A stretch of 33,395 nucleotides of DNA from HGM04593 sp045631205 (lineage in GTDB: Bacteria > Bacteroidota > Bacteroidia > Bacteroidales > Bacteroidaceae), in NCBI GenBank assembly GCA_045631205.1, contig JAZQUI010000013.1:1-33395 (forward strand), in the 5' to 3' direction. Every line of letters starts with the position of its first letter. Position 1 is the stretch's first letter. Of this stretch, positions 6,116-13,121 are shown piece after piece. The translations under genes were made by a program, and so were the position numbers. The notes under the pieces were generated by a model that ran no database searches, was not told the DNA's origin, and saw only the letters and a list, made by a program, of their open reading frames with translations.

Positions 6116-7534
6116 TTATTTCCCGATGCAAAAATTTGCGAATATAGAGCCAAGAACTTCATTACAGGTCACTTCGCCGACAATTTCCGACAGGTTACGG
6201 AGCGCTGCGCGCAGGCTTTCGCTCACAAGGTCGCCACTTAGCCCGTCGGCAAGTCCTTGTTTAACGGCTTGTATGTTGGCGATGGCACGTTTGAGTGCTT
6301 CGTAGTGGCGGGCGTTGGTAACCACAACATCGTGCGACGATATTGAGGGTACGGCTGCAGCACGAACAAGGAATTCTTCGAGGTGGTCGATGTTTATTGC
6401 AAGGCGTGCCGAAATTGCCCAAAGGTCGCTCTCGTTCCACTCTATTCCATCGCCATATTTCTTCACCATTTCACCACCCCATTGCATTACTTTTGAGAGT
6501 GCTATGGGATCTACAACATCGCATTTGTTCACAAGCACAGCAAGACGTTTTCCACGACACATTGGGAGCAGGCGTTTGGCAAGTTCTTCAATGGACTGGG
6601 GGTCCTGCAAGGGGTCTATCATCCATAGTGCGATAGAGGATTTAGAAAGCTGGTCGAGTGTGCGCTCTATACCCATCTTCTCCACGAGGTCGTGTGTCTC
6701 GCGCAATCCGGCGGTGTCTATGAAACGGAAGGTTACGCCACCAAGTGTCATAATGCCTTCGATGGTATCGCGGGTGGTTCCCTGTATGTCGCTCACAATG
6801 GCGCGGTCTTCGTGCAACAGTGCGTTGAGCAAAGTACTCTTGCCGGTGTTTGTTTCTCCCACAATGGCTACGGGCACGCCGTTCTTCACTGCATTTCCAA
6901 TGCTGAATGAGGCGGCGAGGTGGCTCATAACATCGTCTATCTCGCAACAGAGAGCGAGGAGCTGGCTGCGGTCGGCAAAGGTAACATCTTCCTCGCCAAA
7001 GTCTAGTTCAAGTTCAAGGAGCGAGGTTAACTTCAATAGTTTGTCGCGAAGCTGTGAGAGTTGCTCGCTGAAACCGCCCTTCAACTGGTTCATTGCCAAA
7101 CGATGCGATGCTGCCGAGGTTGAGGCTATGAGATCGGCAACGGCTTCGGCGCGACTAAGGTCCATCTTGCCATTAAGGAAGGCGCGCATTGTGAACTCTC
7201 CGGCATCGGCCTGGCGTGCCCCACCCTCGAACAGAGTGAGCAGGAGCTGCTGGGTGATGTAGGGCGATGCGTGGCAACTTATCTCCACGCTATCTTCGCC
7301 CGTGTAGCTGTGTGGGGCGCGCATAATGGTTACGAGCACCTCGTCGAGCAGTTCGTCGGGAGCGGTGAAAATGTCGCCAAAGGCTACCGTGTGGCTTTTA
7401 CGAAGAGCGAGTGAAACACCCTTGCGAGGGGTGAATATTTTATCTACAATGGCCACTGCGTCGGGACCCGACACACGAATCACATTTATAGCTCCACCCT
7501 GCGGGGTTGCCAACGCACATATTGTATCATTCAT
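6116..7534 (-). CDS. mnmE: tRNA modification GTPase MnmE
   Basis: A 472-residue GTPase that acts with MnmG to build the 5-carboxymethylaminomethyl group on wobble uridine of certain tRNAs. The N-terminal tetrahydrofolate-binding domain opens MNDTICALATPQGGAINVIRVSG. The G domain shows G1 GETNTGKST (about residue 225), G2-region GTTRDT, G3 DTAGLR and G4 NKCD. The C-terminus ends in FCIGK, whose Cys is conserved for the modification reaction. Length and motifs are complete. The accessory island begins just past its 3' end, but the coding end and terminator are intact. The 3' end of mnmE/trmE is a known integration target of SGI1 in enterobacteria, so its use here would be an independent parallel. 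Confidence 0.97.
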   Translation of the reverse strand: MNDTICALATPQGGAINVIRVSGPDAVAIVDKIFTPRKGVSLALRKSHTVAFGDIFTAPDELLDEVLVTIMRAPHSYTGEDSVEISCHASPYITQQLLLTLFEGGARQADAGEFTMRAFLNGKMDLSRAEAVADLIASTSAASHRLAMNQLKGGFSEQLSQLRDKLLKLTSLLELELDFGEEDVTFADRSQLLALCCEIDDVMSHLAASFSIGNAVKNGVPVAIVGETNTGKSTLLNALLHEDRAIVSDIQGTTRDTIEGIMTLGGVTFRFIDTAGLRETHDLVEKMGIERTLDQLSKSSIALWMIDPLQDPQSIEELAKRLLPMCRGKRLAVLVNKCDVVDPIALSKVMQWGGEMVKKYGDGIEWNESDLWAISARLAINIDHLEEFLVRAAAVPSISSHDVVVTNARHYEALKRAIANIQAVKQGLADGLSGDLVSESLRAALRNLSEIVGEVTCNEVLGSIFANFCIGK

Positions 7535-7573
7535 TTTAAATGCTTTATTACGTTTTGTGTTATGGTTATAAAC

Positions 7574-7597
7574 AAAAAGGGGGCAGCGCCCCTTTTT
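7574..7597 (-). terminator. Intrinsic terminator after the phosphorylase gene
   Basis: A GC-rich hairpin (GGGGC, AGC, GCCCC) flanked by A5 and T5, so it can work on both strands. It lies 22 bp beyond the stop of the phosphorylase gene and 40 bp before mnmE, separating the two leftward units. Confidence 0.85.
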
Positions 7598-7619
7598 GCT
7601 ATGTGAGAAAAGAGTGGTA

Positions 7620-8492
7620 TCAAATGCGGTCGAGCACTGTTTGTATGAGCTCTTTCATCTTTTCGTTGTAATCGACCGTTGCGTTCTTTGAGAGGCGGTT
7701 GGCGATGACAAGACACACTGTAACAGCCTTGTGTCCCATGAGTGCCGCAAGACCTGCCAATGCCGAGCTCTCCATCTCAAAGTTGGTAATCCTCTGCCCT
7801 TTATACTCGAACGACTCAATGAGTTCATTCTGTTTGGGGAATGCAAGAGGCACACGCAATTGTCTGCCCTGCGGGCCGAAGAAGCCGCCACAAGCGATGG
7901 TAACACCACGCACCATATCGTTCTGTGCTATGCGCTCAACAAGTTCAGCGTCGGCAGGCACGGTGTAAGGCGCACAAAGGAGTGGCGACCAGTTAAGGTG
8001 TTTTTTGAATTCCTCTTCAAACTCGAGGTCACACACATCGTTGCGTCCGGCATAGAAATTGAGAAGGCCGTCAAAACCAACCGACTTCACCGAGCAGATG
8101 TATGAACCTGTGGGGCAATACTCCTGCAAGCCACCGCAAGTACCTATGCGGACAATCTGCAACTGCTTGAATTCATCTTTCTCGTAACGTGTTGTGAAAT
8201 CGATATTTGCAAGTGCATCGAGTTCGTTAACCACAATATCGATATTATCGCAACCAATACCTGTACCAACAACGCTTATGCGCTTTCCTTTATAAGTACC
8301 GGTGATGGTGCGGAACTCACGTGCCGAGAGGTCGCACTCCTGCTCGTCGAAGAATGCTGCAACTTTGGGCACTCTGTTAGGGTCGCCAACAAGGATAATC
8401 TTTTCTGCCAACTGTTCTGGTTTTACTCCCAAATGGTACACTGCCCCGTTAGGCTCAATGAGCAGCTCCGAAGGAGGAAAATAACGCTTCAT
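7620..8492 (-). CDS. Nucleoside phosphorylase, uridine phosphorylase-like
   Basis: A 290-residue cytosolic enzyme of the PNP/UDP family, which splits nucleosides with phosphate into base and ribose-1-phosphate for salvage. Visible signatures: the phosphate-binding segment ILVGDPNRVPKVA, TGIGCDNIDIVVNELDAL, RIGTCGGLQ and the ribose/base-contact motif NFEMESSALAGL. The longer frame starts at TTG (8498); the ATG at 8492 (MKRYFPPSELL) is preferred. It follows floA by 45 bp and ends at a terminator, so it is the last gene of the TPR-nfeD-floA unit. The substrate (uridine or other pyrimidine) is not fixed by sequence alone. Confidence 0.88.
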   Translation of the reverse strand: MKRYFPPSELLIEPNGAVYHLGVKPEQLAEKIILVGDPNRVPKVAAFFDEQECDLSAREFRTITGTYKGKRISVVGTGIGCDNIDIVVNELDALANIDFTTRYEKDEFKQLQIVRIGTCGGLQEYCPTGSYICSVKSVGFDGLLNFYAGRNDVCDLEFEEEFKKHLNWSPLLCAPYTVPADAELVERIAQNDMVRGVTIACGGFFGPQGRQLRVPLAFPKQNELIESFEYKGQRITNFEMESSALAGLAALMGHKAVTVCLVIANRLSKNATVDYNEKMKELIQTVLDRI

Positions 8493-8537
8493 ATTCAACT
8501 TCTTTTTATTGTTAACAGTTAATGTTATAATTGTTTA

Positions 8538-9497
8538 TCAATCTTTTGCAATGTTGTCGCGCATAGCAGTGTCGGCCTGAATATTTTTCATTCGGTAGTA
8601 ATCCATTATACCGAGATTGCCATTGCGGAAAGCCTCGGCCATGGCTTTGGGAACTTCAGCTTCGGCCTCTATTACATGGGCACGCGCCTCTTCTGCACGC
8701 GCCCTCATCTCCTGCTCAAGAGCAACGGCGATGGCACGACGCTCCTCGGCCTTGGCCTGTGCAATGTTCTTGTCGGCATTGGCCTGGTCAATCTGCAACG
8801 CTGCACCAATGTTCTTACCTATATCAATGTCGGCAATATCGATTGAGAGAATCTCAAACGCAGTACCGGCGTCGAGACCCTTTTTAAGAACGAGTTTCGA
8901 GATTGAATCGGGGTTCTCGAGCACAGCCTTGTGATTCTCGGAAGAACCGATTGATGATACAATACCCTCACCTACACGCGCAAGCACGGTATCCTCGCCG
9001 GCACCACCGACAAGGCGTTTGATATTGGCACGCACGGTAACGCGGGCAATGGCTATAAGCTGAATACCATCCTTTGCCACGGCTGTAACGTGGGGAGTGT
9101 CAATAACCTTGGGGTTAACCGACATCTGCACAGCCTCGAACACATCGCGACCGGCAAGGTCGATGGCAGTTGCCATCTGGAACGAAAGTTCGAAATTAGC
9201 CTTCGATGCCGACACAAGTGCATGCACCACCCTCTCAACGTGACCGCCGGCAAGATAGTGAGCCTCGAGCTCGTCACGGGTTATATTTTCGAGCCCCGCC
9301 TTGTGGGCCTCAATCATTGCAGCTACAATTGTGTGAGGAGGCACATTACGAATGCGCATAAGAAACAACTGTATCAACGACACGTGTACACCCGACACCA
9401 AGGCCGACAGCCATAGCATGAAGGGTACATAATGAAAGAAAATGGAAAGCACCACCAGCACTGCGACGGATACTATTCCGATAGTTACAAAGTCCAT
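8538..9497 (-). CDS. floA: Flotillin-like protein FloA
   Basis: A 319-residue SPFH-family membrane scaffold (UPF0365/YqfA type). Long hydrophobic segments cover about residues 4-50 (FVTIGIVSVAVLVVLSIFF, FMLWLSALVSGV). The SPFH region follows, then an Ala/Glu-rich coiled-coil segment (AQAKAEERRAIAVALEQEMRA) typical of flotillins. FloA proteins organise membrane microdomains with NfeD partners. The gene directly follows nfeD (61-bp gap with a small hairpin), the usual pairing. Length is normal. Confidence 0.93.
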   Translation of the reverse strand: MDFVTIGIVSVAVLVVLSIFFHYVPFMLWLSALVSGVHVSLIQLFLMRIRNVPPHTIVAAMIEAHKAGLENITRDELEAHYLAGGHVERVVHALVSASKANFELSFQMATAIDLAGRDVFEAVQMSVNPKVIDTPHVTAVAKDGIQLIAIARVTVRANIKRLVGGAGEDTVLARVGEGIVSSIGSSENHKAVLENPDSISKLVLKKGLDAGTAFEILSIDIADIDIGKNIGAALQIDQANADKNIAQAKAEERRAIAVALEQEMRARAEEARAHVIEAEAEVPKAMAEAFRNGNLGIMDYYRMKNIQADTAMRDNIAKD

Positions 9498-9528
9498 AAT
9501 ATATAAAATTTAAGTTATTCTCTGTTTG

Positions 9529-9548
9529 TTGCGCGGGCTACCCCGCAA
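9529..9548. other. Hairpin in the nfeD-floA gap
   Basis: TTGCG-C-GGG, loop CTA, then CCC-CGCAA: an 8-bp stem with one bulged C. No T-run follows in either direction, so it is more likely an mRNA processing or stability element than a terminator. Confidence 0.45.
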
Positions 9549-9558
9549 TAAAAACCAT

Positions 9559-10023
9559 TTATTTTCTCTTAACGAAGATTGCGCTTTCGGTAATGCGCGA
9601 CACACGTACCTGTGTGCCTTCGTCAATAAGCCCCTCTGCCGAAATAACCTCCAACTGCGAACCACCGAAATCGGCCTCGCCCACAAGCGCAAGGCGAGTG
9701 AGTGCAACACCCTCGGTGCCTATGGCCAAAGTACCGGCAACGGGGTCTTTTACCGTAGAGTTTATGTTCTCTTTAAGGGCAAGTCGTTTGAGCGAGGAGC
9801 CGTAAGCAGCCCACATTATAAGCAGCACCACCGAGAGCACCACTATGGCAAGAGTAACCCACCCTGCCAGCACTCCCAGAACGTTGAAAGCATAAACAAC
9901 CGAAGTTATGAAAGAGAGGATACCCATAATACCCACAACTCCAAAGCCGGGGATAAGAGCAACCTCGACCACTAGGAGCAGAACTCCCAGGAGAACAAAA
10001 ATAGCAGTCAGCATCAGTTCCAT
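9559..10023 (-). CDS. NfeD-family membrane protein (short form)
   Basis: A 154-residue protein with several N-terminal hydrophobic segments (about residues 3-25, 27-50 and 55-80) and a C-terminal OB-fold-like domain (about 95-154, GTEGVALTRLALVGEADFGG). This is the short NfeD type without the serine-protease domain. NfeD partners flotillins in the membrane; here it is immediately upstream of floA and 5 bp after the TPR/PD40 gene, which indicates translational coupling in one operon. Confidence 0.9.
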   Translation of the reverse strand: MELMLTAIFVLLGVLLLVVEVALIPGFGVVGIMGILSFITSVVYAFNVLGVLAGWVTLAIVVLSVVLLIMWAAYGSSLKRLALKENINSTVKDPVAGTLAIGTEGVALTRLALVGEADFGGSQLEVISAEGLIDEGTQVRVSRITESAIFVKRK

Positions 10024-10028
10024 AATTT

Positions 10029-11465
10029 TTATCTGTAAACAGTTTCTATCTCTAATTTTCTTATCTCGTACTCCTGTTTTTGCAAAGAGTAATAATCTTC
10101 ATCGACCTTGTTTTCGAGACGCAGTATCTCGTTTTTCAAACCGGCTTTTGCAGCTTCTGTTGCCACTGCGTATGCATCGCGTTTCTGTTGCAACACGGTT
10201 TTGTCTTTTTCGTGCTGTTCACACCCTTTCTGCCAATTCAAAAAGAGAGCCTTTGCTGTCGCATTCTTGAAATCGGACAAGGTGGTATAGTCCATTGCGT
10301 TGTCTATTACAAAGAGGAAATCGCCACCTTTCTTCTCCTCGGCCAGTTCATAGACAAGCATCGCCAACTGCTGACGAGCCTTACGCACCGCTTCGCTATC
10401 GCTCTGGGTATCGGCAATTGAACGCAACTGGGCAAAAGAGAGGACCTTGTCGTAGCCGTCGCGGTCAATATCGAAACGCTCCTTCACATCGTTGGCAACA
10501 AAAATATAAACGCAAACCTTGCCCTGGGGTTGGTTGCGGTCGGTAGCAAACCAGCCCAGGCCGGCAACCTCATTCACCGCCATCATATAATCATTGGCAG
10601 TTGAGTTGAAGGGCATTCCCATATTGTCGGGGCGCAGGAAACGGCCATTCTCGGTGTCGTAACGTGTGATAAAGATATCGTAACCGCCCACAGAGCCCTC
10701 GCCATCACTTGCAAAATAAAGTGTGAGGCCGTCGGCCTGCATAAAGGGGTAATTGTCGTTTCCGCCGGTATCGAAGCCTTTGAGCATTGCCGGCTTGCTC
10801 CACGACTCTCCCACCATGCTGCTATGATATATCTTCAACAATGAATTATCGTCGCTGCCATCACACATTGAATAATAGATGTCGGTGCCACGCTCGGTTT
10901 CAAAGAGAGTACCGCCGTCCTCGTCTTCCTCGTCGAAAAAGTCGGCAACCGAGTGCAGAGTACCAGCATCACGCCCCATCTTGTAGGCCGAAAGGAATTT
11001 TTCCTTATCGACCACCACACTATCAACCACGCACACCTTGGCCGTGGCGCTCACCATTCGATAAATACGGTTCACGGTATTCAGTTTCGTGTGGTAAAGG
11101 GAGAGAAGCGAGTCGTCGGTGGCAACATCTATGAAATCCTCGTATTTTTCGGCAGCAGCAAGGTAGTTGCAACTGTCGGCATAGAGGTCGCCAAGATAGC
11201 GATGGGCATTGGCAATCTTGCGCGACGCTGCAAACTCAAGCATCTCTTTTACATTTGCAATGGTGTCTTTGGTTTCGTAACAGCACACGGCATACCAATA
11301 GTTGAGTTCGGCATTACGCGGGTTGCGTTTTAGCAGTTGCTCGAACATAGGCTTCGCCTCGGCATAATTGCCGGCAAGGAAATGCTCGCGTGCTACATTC
11401 TTGTTCTGCGCACAAAGCATACACGCGAACACAAGAAAAAGAAAAGATAATATATACTTACGCAT
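10029..11465 (-). CDS. Periplasmic TPR and PD40 (beta-propeller) protein
   Basis: A 478-residue protein with a signal peptide (MRKYILSFLFLVFACMLCAQ). Tetratricopeptide repeats follow (about residues 25-130, HFLAGNYAEAKPMFEQLLKRNP). The middle part has PD40/WD40-like repeats, clearest in DNYPFMQADGLTLYFAS plus SDGEGSVGGYDIF and in the later WFATDRNQPQGKVCVYIF. The C-terminus is a charged coiled coil (about 400-478). Bacteroidales relatives often carry an OmpA peptidoglycan-binding domain at the end; none is seen here. It is the first gene of the nfeD-floA-phosphorylase unit, with a TATCTTTG box 110 bp upstream. Role is probably envelope-associated; substrate unknown. Confidence 0.8.
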   Translation of the reverse strand: MRKYILSFLFLVFACMLCAQNKNVAREHFLAGNYAEAKPMFEQLLKRNPRNAELNYWYAVCCYETKDTIANVKEMLEFAASRKIANAHRYLGDLYADSCNYLAAAEKYEDFIDVATDDSLLSLYHTKLNTVNRIYRMVSATAKVCVVDSVVVDKEKFLSAYKMGRDAGTLHSVADFFDEEDEDGGTLFETERGTDIYYSMCDGSDDNSLLKIYHSSMVGESWSKPAMLKGFDTGGNDNYPFMQADGLTLYFASDGEGSVGGYDIFITRYDTENGRFLRPDNMGMPFNSTANDYMMAVNEVAGLGWFATDRNQPQGKVCVYIFVANDVKERFDIDRDGYDKVLSFAQLRSIADTQSDSEAVRKARQQLAMLVYELAEEKKGGDFLFVIDNAMDYTTLSDFKNATAKALFLNWQKGCEQHEKDKTVLQQKRDAYAVATEAAKAGLKNEILRLENKVDEDYYSLQKQEYEIRKLEIETVYR

Positions 11466-11558
11466 TATAAATCAAATTTATAAAACCATAAAAAAAAGAC
11501 TGACACCCAAGCCTAAACGACACGAACCTGTTTTCAACCTGACAGCGCGAGTGCAGTA

Positions 11559-11583
11559 TATCTTTGAGTTCACTTCAAAGATA
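11559..11583. promoter_or_regulatory. Back-to-back -7 boxes in a perfect palindrome
   Basis: TATCTTTGA (11559-11567) and TCAAAGATA (11575-11583) are perfect 9-bp inverted arms around 7 bases. Each arm is an exact TAnnTTTG box, one facing right (toward ttcA) and one facing left (toward the TPR gene). Clear TTTG -33 boxes are not seen at the standard distance. The leftward box gives a leader of about 100 bp. The pair could be overlapping promoters that interfere with each other, or an operator. Confidence 0.55.
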
Positions 11584-11720
11584 CAAACAAAAAACAATAA
11601 ACACATTTTTTTAGCACTTTTTTATAAAAAAGAGAGAATACTGGCGTTCACAGCGGGCAGGAATGAGCATTTTTACAAGAATAATCGAAGGTAAATATGC
11701 GAAAAACAACAACAATTCAC

Positions 11721-11728
11721 TAACTTCG
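11721..11728 (+). promoter_or_regulatory. -7-like box TAACTTCG before ttcA
   Basis: TAACTTCG lies 17 bp before the ATG at 11746. It is a TAnnTTYG variant also seen at 32502 and, as TAAATTCG with a good TTTG partner, at 21393-21423. No -33 box is evident here. Confidence 0.4.
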
Positions 11729-11745
11729 CGACAAATTTGCAACAA

Positions 11746-12498
11746 ATGGCAAAATACAGCGAAGAACAACTGATTTACAAGCGCATACAAAGGCGTTTCT
11801 CAAAGGCCACAAAGGAGTATTCGTTACTCGAGGACGGCGACAAGATTCTTGTAGCCCTATCGGGCGGAAAAGACTCACTCACTCTGTTGCAGTTGTTGGC
11901 CGAGAGAAGCCGCATTCACAAGCCCTCGATTTCAGTTATCGCCGCCCACGTTGCAATGACAAATATTCCTTACAAAAGCGACAGAAATTTTCTGCAAGAA
12001 TTATGCAACAGCCTGCAAGTGGAATACCACCACGTAGAGAGCAGTTTCAACACCGAAACCGATGCGCATCGCTCGCCTTGTTTCCTTTGTTCGTGGAACA
12101 GGCGCAAAGCTCTTTTTGAACTTGCACAGCAGGAGGGGTGCAACAAAATAGCACTTGGGCACAATATGGACGATTTCCTGGAAACAATGCTTATGAATAT
12201 AACCTTTCAAGGGGCGTTCAGCGCAATGGCACCGGCAATGAAGATGGAAAAATTCCCCATCACCATAATACGTCCGCTATGCCTTGTCGCAGAAGAGGAG
12301 ATTGAAAAATATGCAATTCTGCGAGCATTCCCGCCACAGATAAAGAACTGCCCACACGAGAACAGCAGCAACCGCAAACAGATGAAAGACCTGCTTGCGC
12401 ACCTCACAACACTCAACCCCGAAGCGCGATACAATCTTTGGGGTGCGATGAGCAACATACAACCCGGATTATTGCCGCCAAAAATCGAAAACAAATAG
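11746..12498 (+). CDS. ttcA: tRNA 2-thiocytidine synthetase TtcA-like
   Basis: A 250-residue ATP-pyrophosphatase of the TtcA family, which thiolates cytidine 32 in tRNA using an iron-sulphur cluster. The PP-loop SGGKDS is present near residue 40. CFLC supplies two cluster-type cysteines and NCPHE near residue 200 a third, the usual TtcA arrangement. ALGHNMDDFLET is a second conserved nucleotide-site motif. The longer frame begins at TTG (11737); the ATG at 11746 is preferred. The gene is followed after 15 bp by a small membrane protein gene, probably co-transcribed. Confidence 0.88.
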   Translation: MAKYSEEQLIYKRIQRRFSKATKEYSLLEDGDKILVALSGGKDSLTLLQLLAERSRIHKPSISVIAAHVAMTNIPYKSDRNFLQELCNSLQVEYHHVESSFNTETDAHRSPCFLCSWNRRKALFELAQQEGCNKIALGHNMDDFLETMLMNITFQGAFSAMAPAMKMEKFPITIIRPLCLVAEEEIEKYAILRAFPPQIKNCPHENSSNRKQMKDLLAHLTTLNPEARYNLWGAMSNIQPGLLPPKIENK

Positions 12499-12513
12499 TA
12501 AAAATATTATACA

Positions 12514-12888
12514 ATGACAAAAATCATTCTCACTCTCGCACTGCTCATTATTTCGAACAGTTTTATGACACTTGCCTGGTATGGCAACTTGAAATTGCAG
12601 GATATGAAGATCATCTCGTCGAACACACCGATGATATTCATTATACTCATCAGTTGGGGTATCGCTCTGCTCGAATACTCGTTCCTGATACCTGCCAACC
12701 GCATAGGCAGCGACATAAATGGCGGCCCGTTCTCGCTGGTTCAGTTAAAGGTGATACAGGAGGTTATTTCGTGCCTTGTATTCGGAATAATCGTATCAAT
12801 CCTCTTCAAGGGAGAAACGCTGCAATGGAACCATTTTGTAGCCGTGCTTTTCCTTGTATTGGCCGTGTATTTCGTGTTTCTCAAGTAA
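12514..12888 (+). CDS. DMT-superfamily small membrane protein (DUF486)
   Basis: A 124-residue integral membrane protein with four predicted helices (about residues 3-20, 38-58, 75-95 and 104-122). The sequence pattern, including the AWYGNLK motif after helix 1 and LISWGIALLEYS, fits the DUF486 branch of the drug/metabolite transporter family. The substrate is unknown. It lies 15 bp after ttcA and no terminator separates them. Confidence 0.85.
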   Translation: MTKIILTLALLIISNSFMTLAWYGNLKLQDMKIISSNTPMIFIILISWGIALLEYSFLIPANRIGSDINGGPFSLVQLKVIQEVISCLVFGIIVSILFKGETLQWNHFVAVLFLVLAVYFVFLK

Positions 12889-12978
12889 AAAAACGTTTTG
12901 CAGCGTAACAAGCGAGCTTGCACAACAGGGATTACCAATATTGAAATAAGGAAAAATATATAATTTTGAAGAAAATTT

Positions 12979-13010
12979 CTTGTTTCGTAAATAATAATCC
13001 TTTATATTTG
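12979..13010 (+). promoter_or_regulatory. Promoter of the fasciclin lipoprotein gene
   Basis: TATATTTG (13003-13010) matches TAnnTTTG, and CTTG (12979-12982) lies 20 bp upstream as a near-match to TTTG. This gives an mRNA leader of about 105 bases before the ATG at 13122. Confidence 0.6.
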
Positions 13011-13121
13011 AAACTGATTTGCGTACACGCGCTTCCACAAAAACCGCAGCGCACAGTAAACAAAGCGGAACTTATTGTAAAACAACACAATACACGCAAT
13101 AACAATTAAAACAAACCCAAT

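Noticed and set aside
6315..7262. Long rightward frame opposite mnmE (315 codons)
   Set aside because: Ser/Arg-rich shadow of a well-conserved gene; no homology character.
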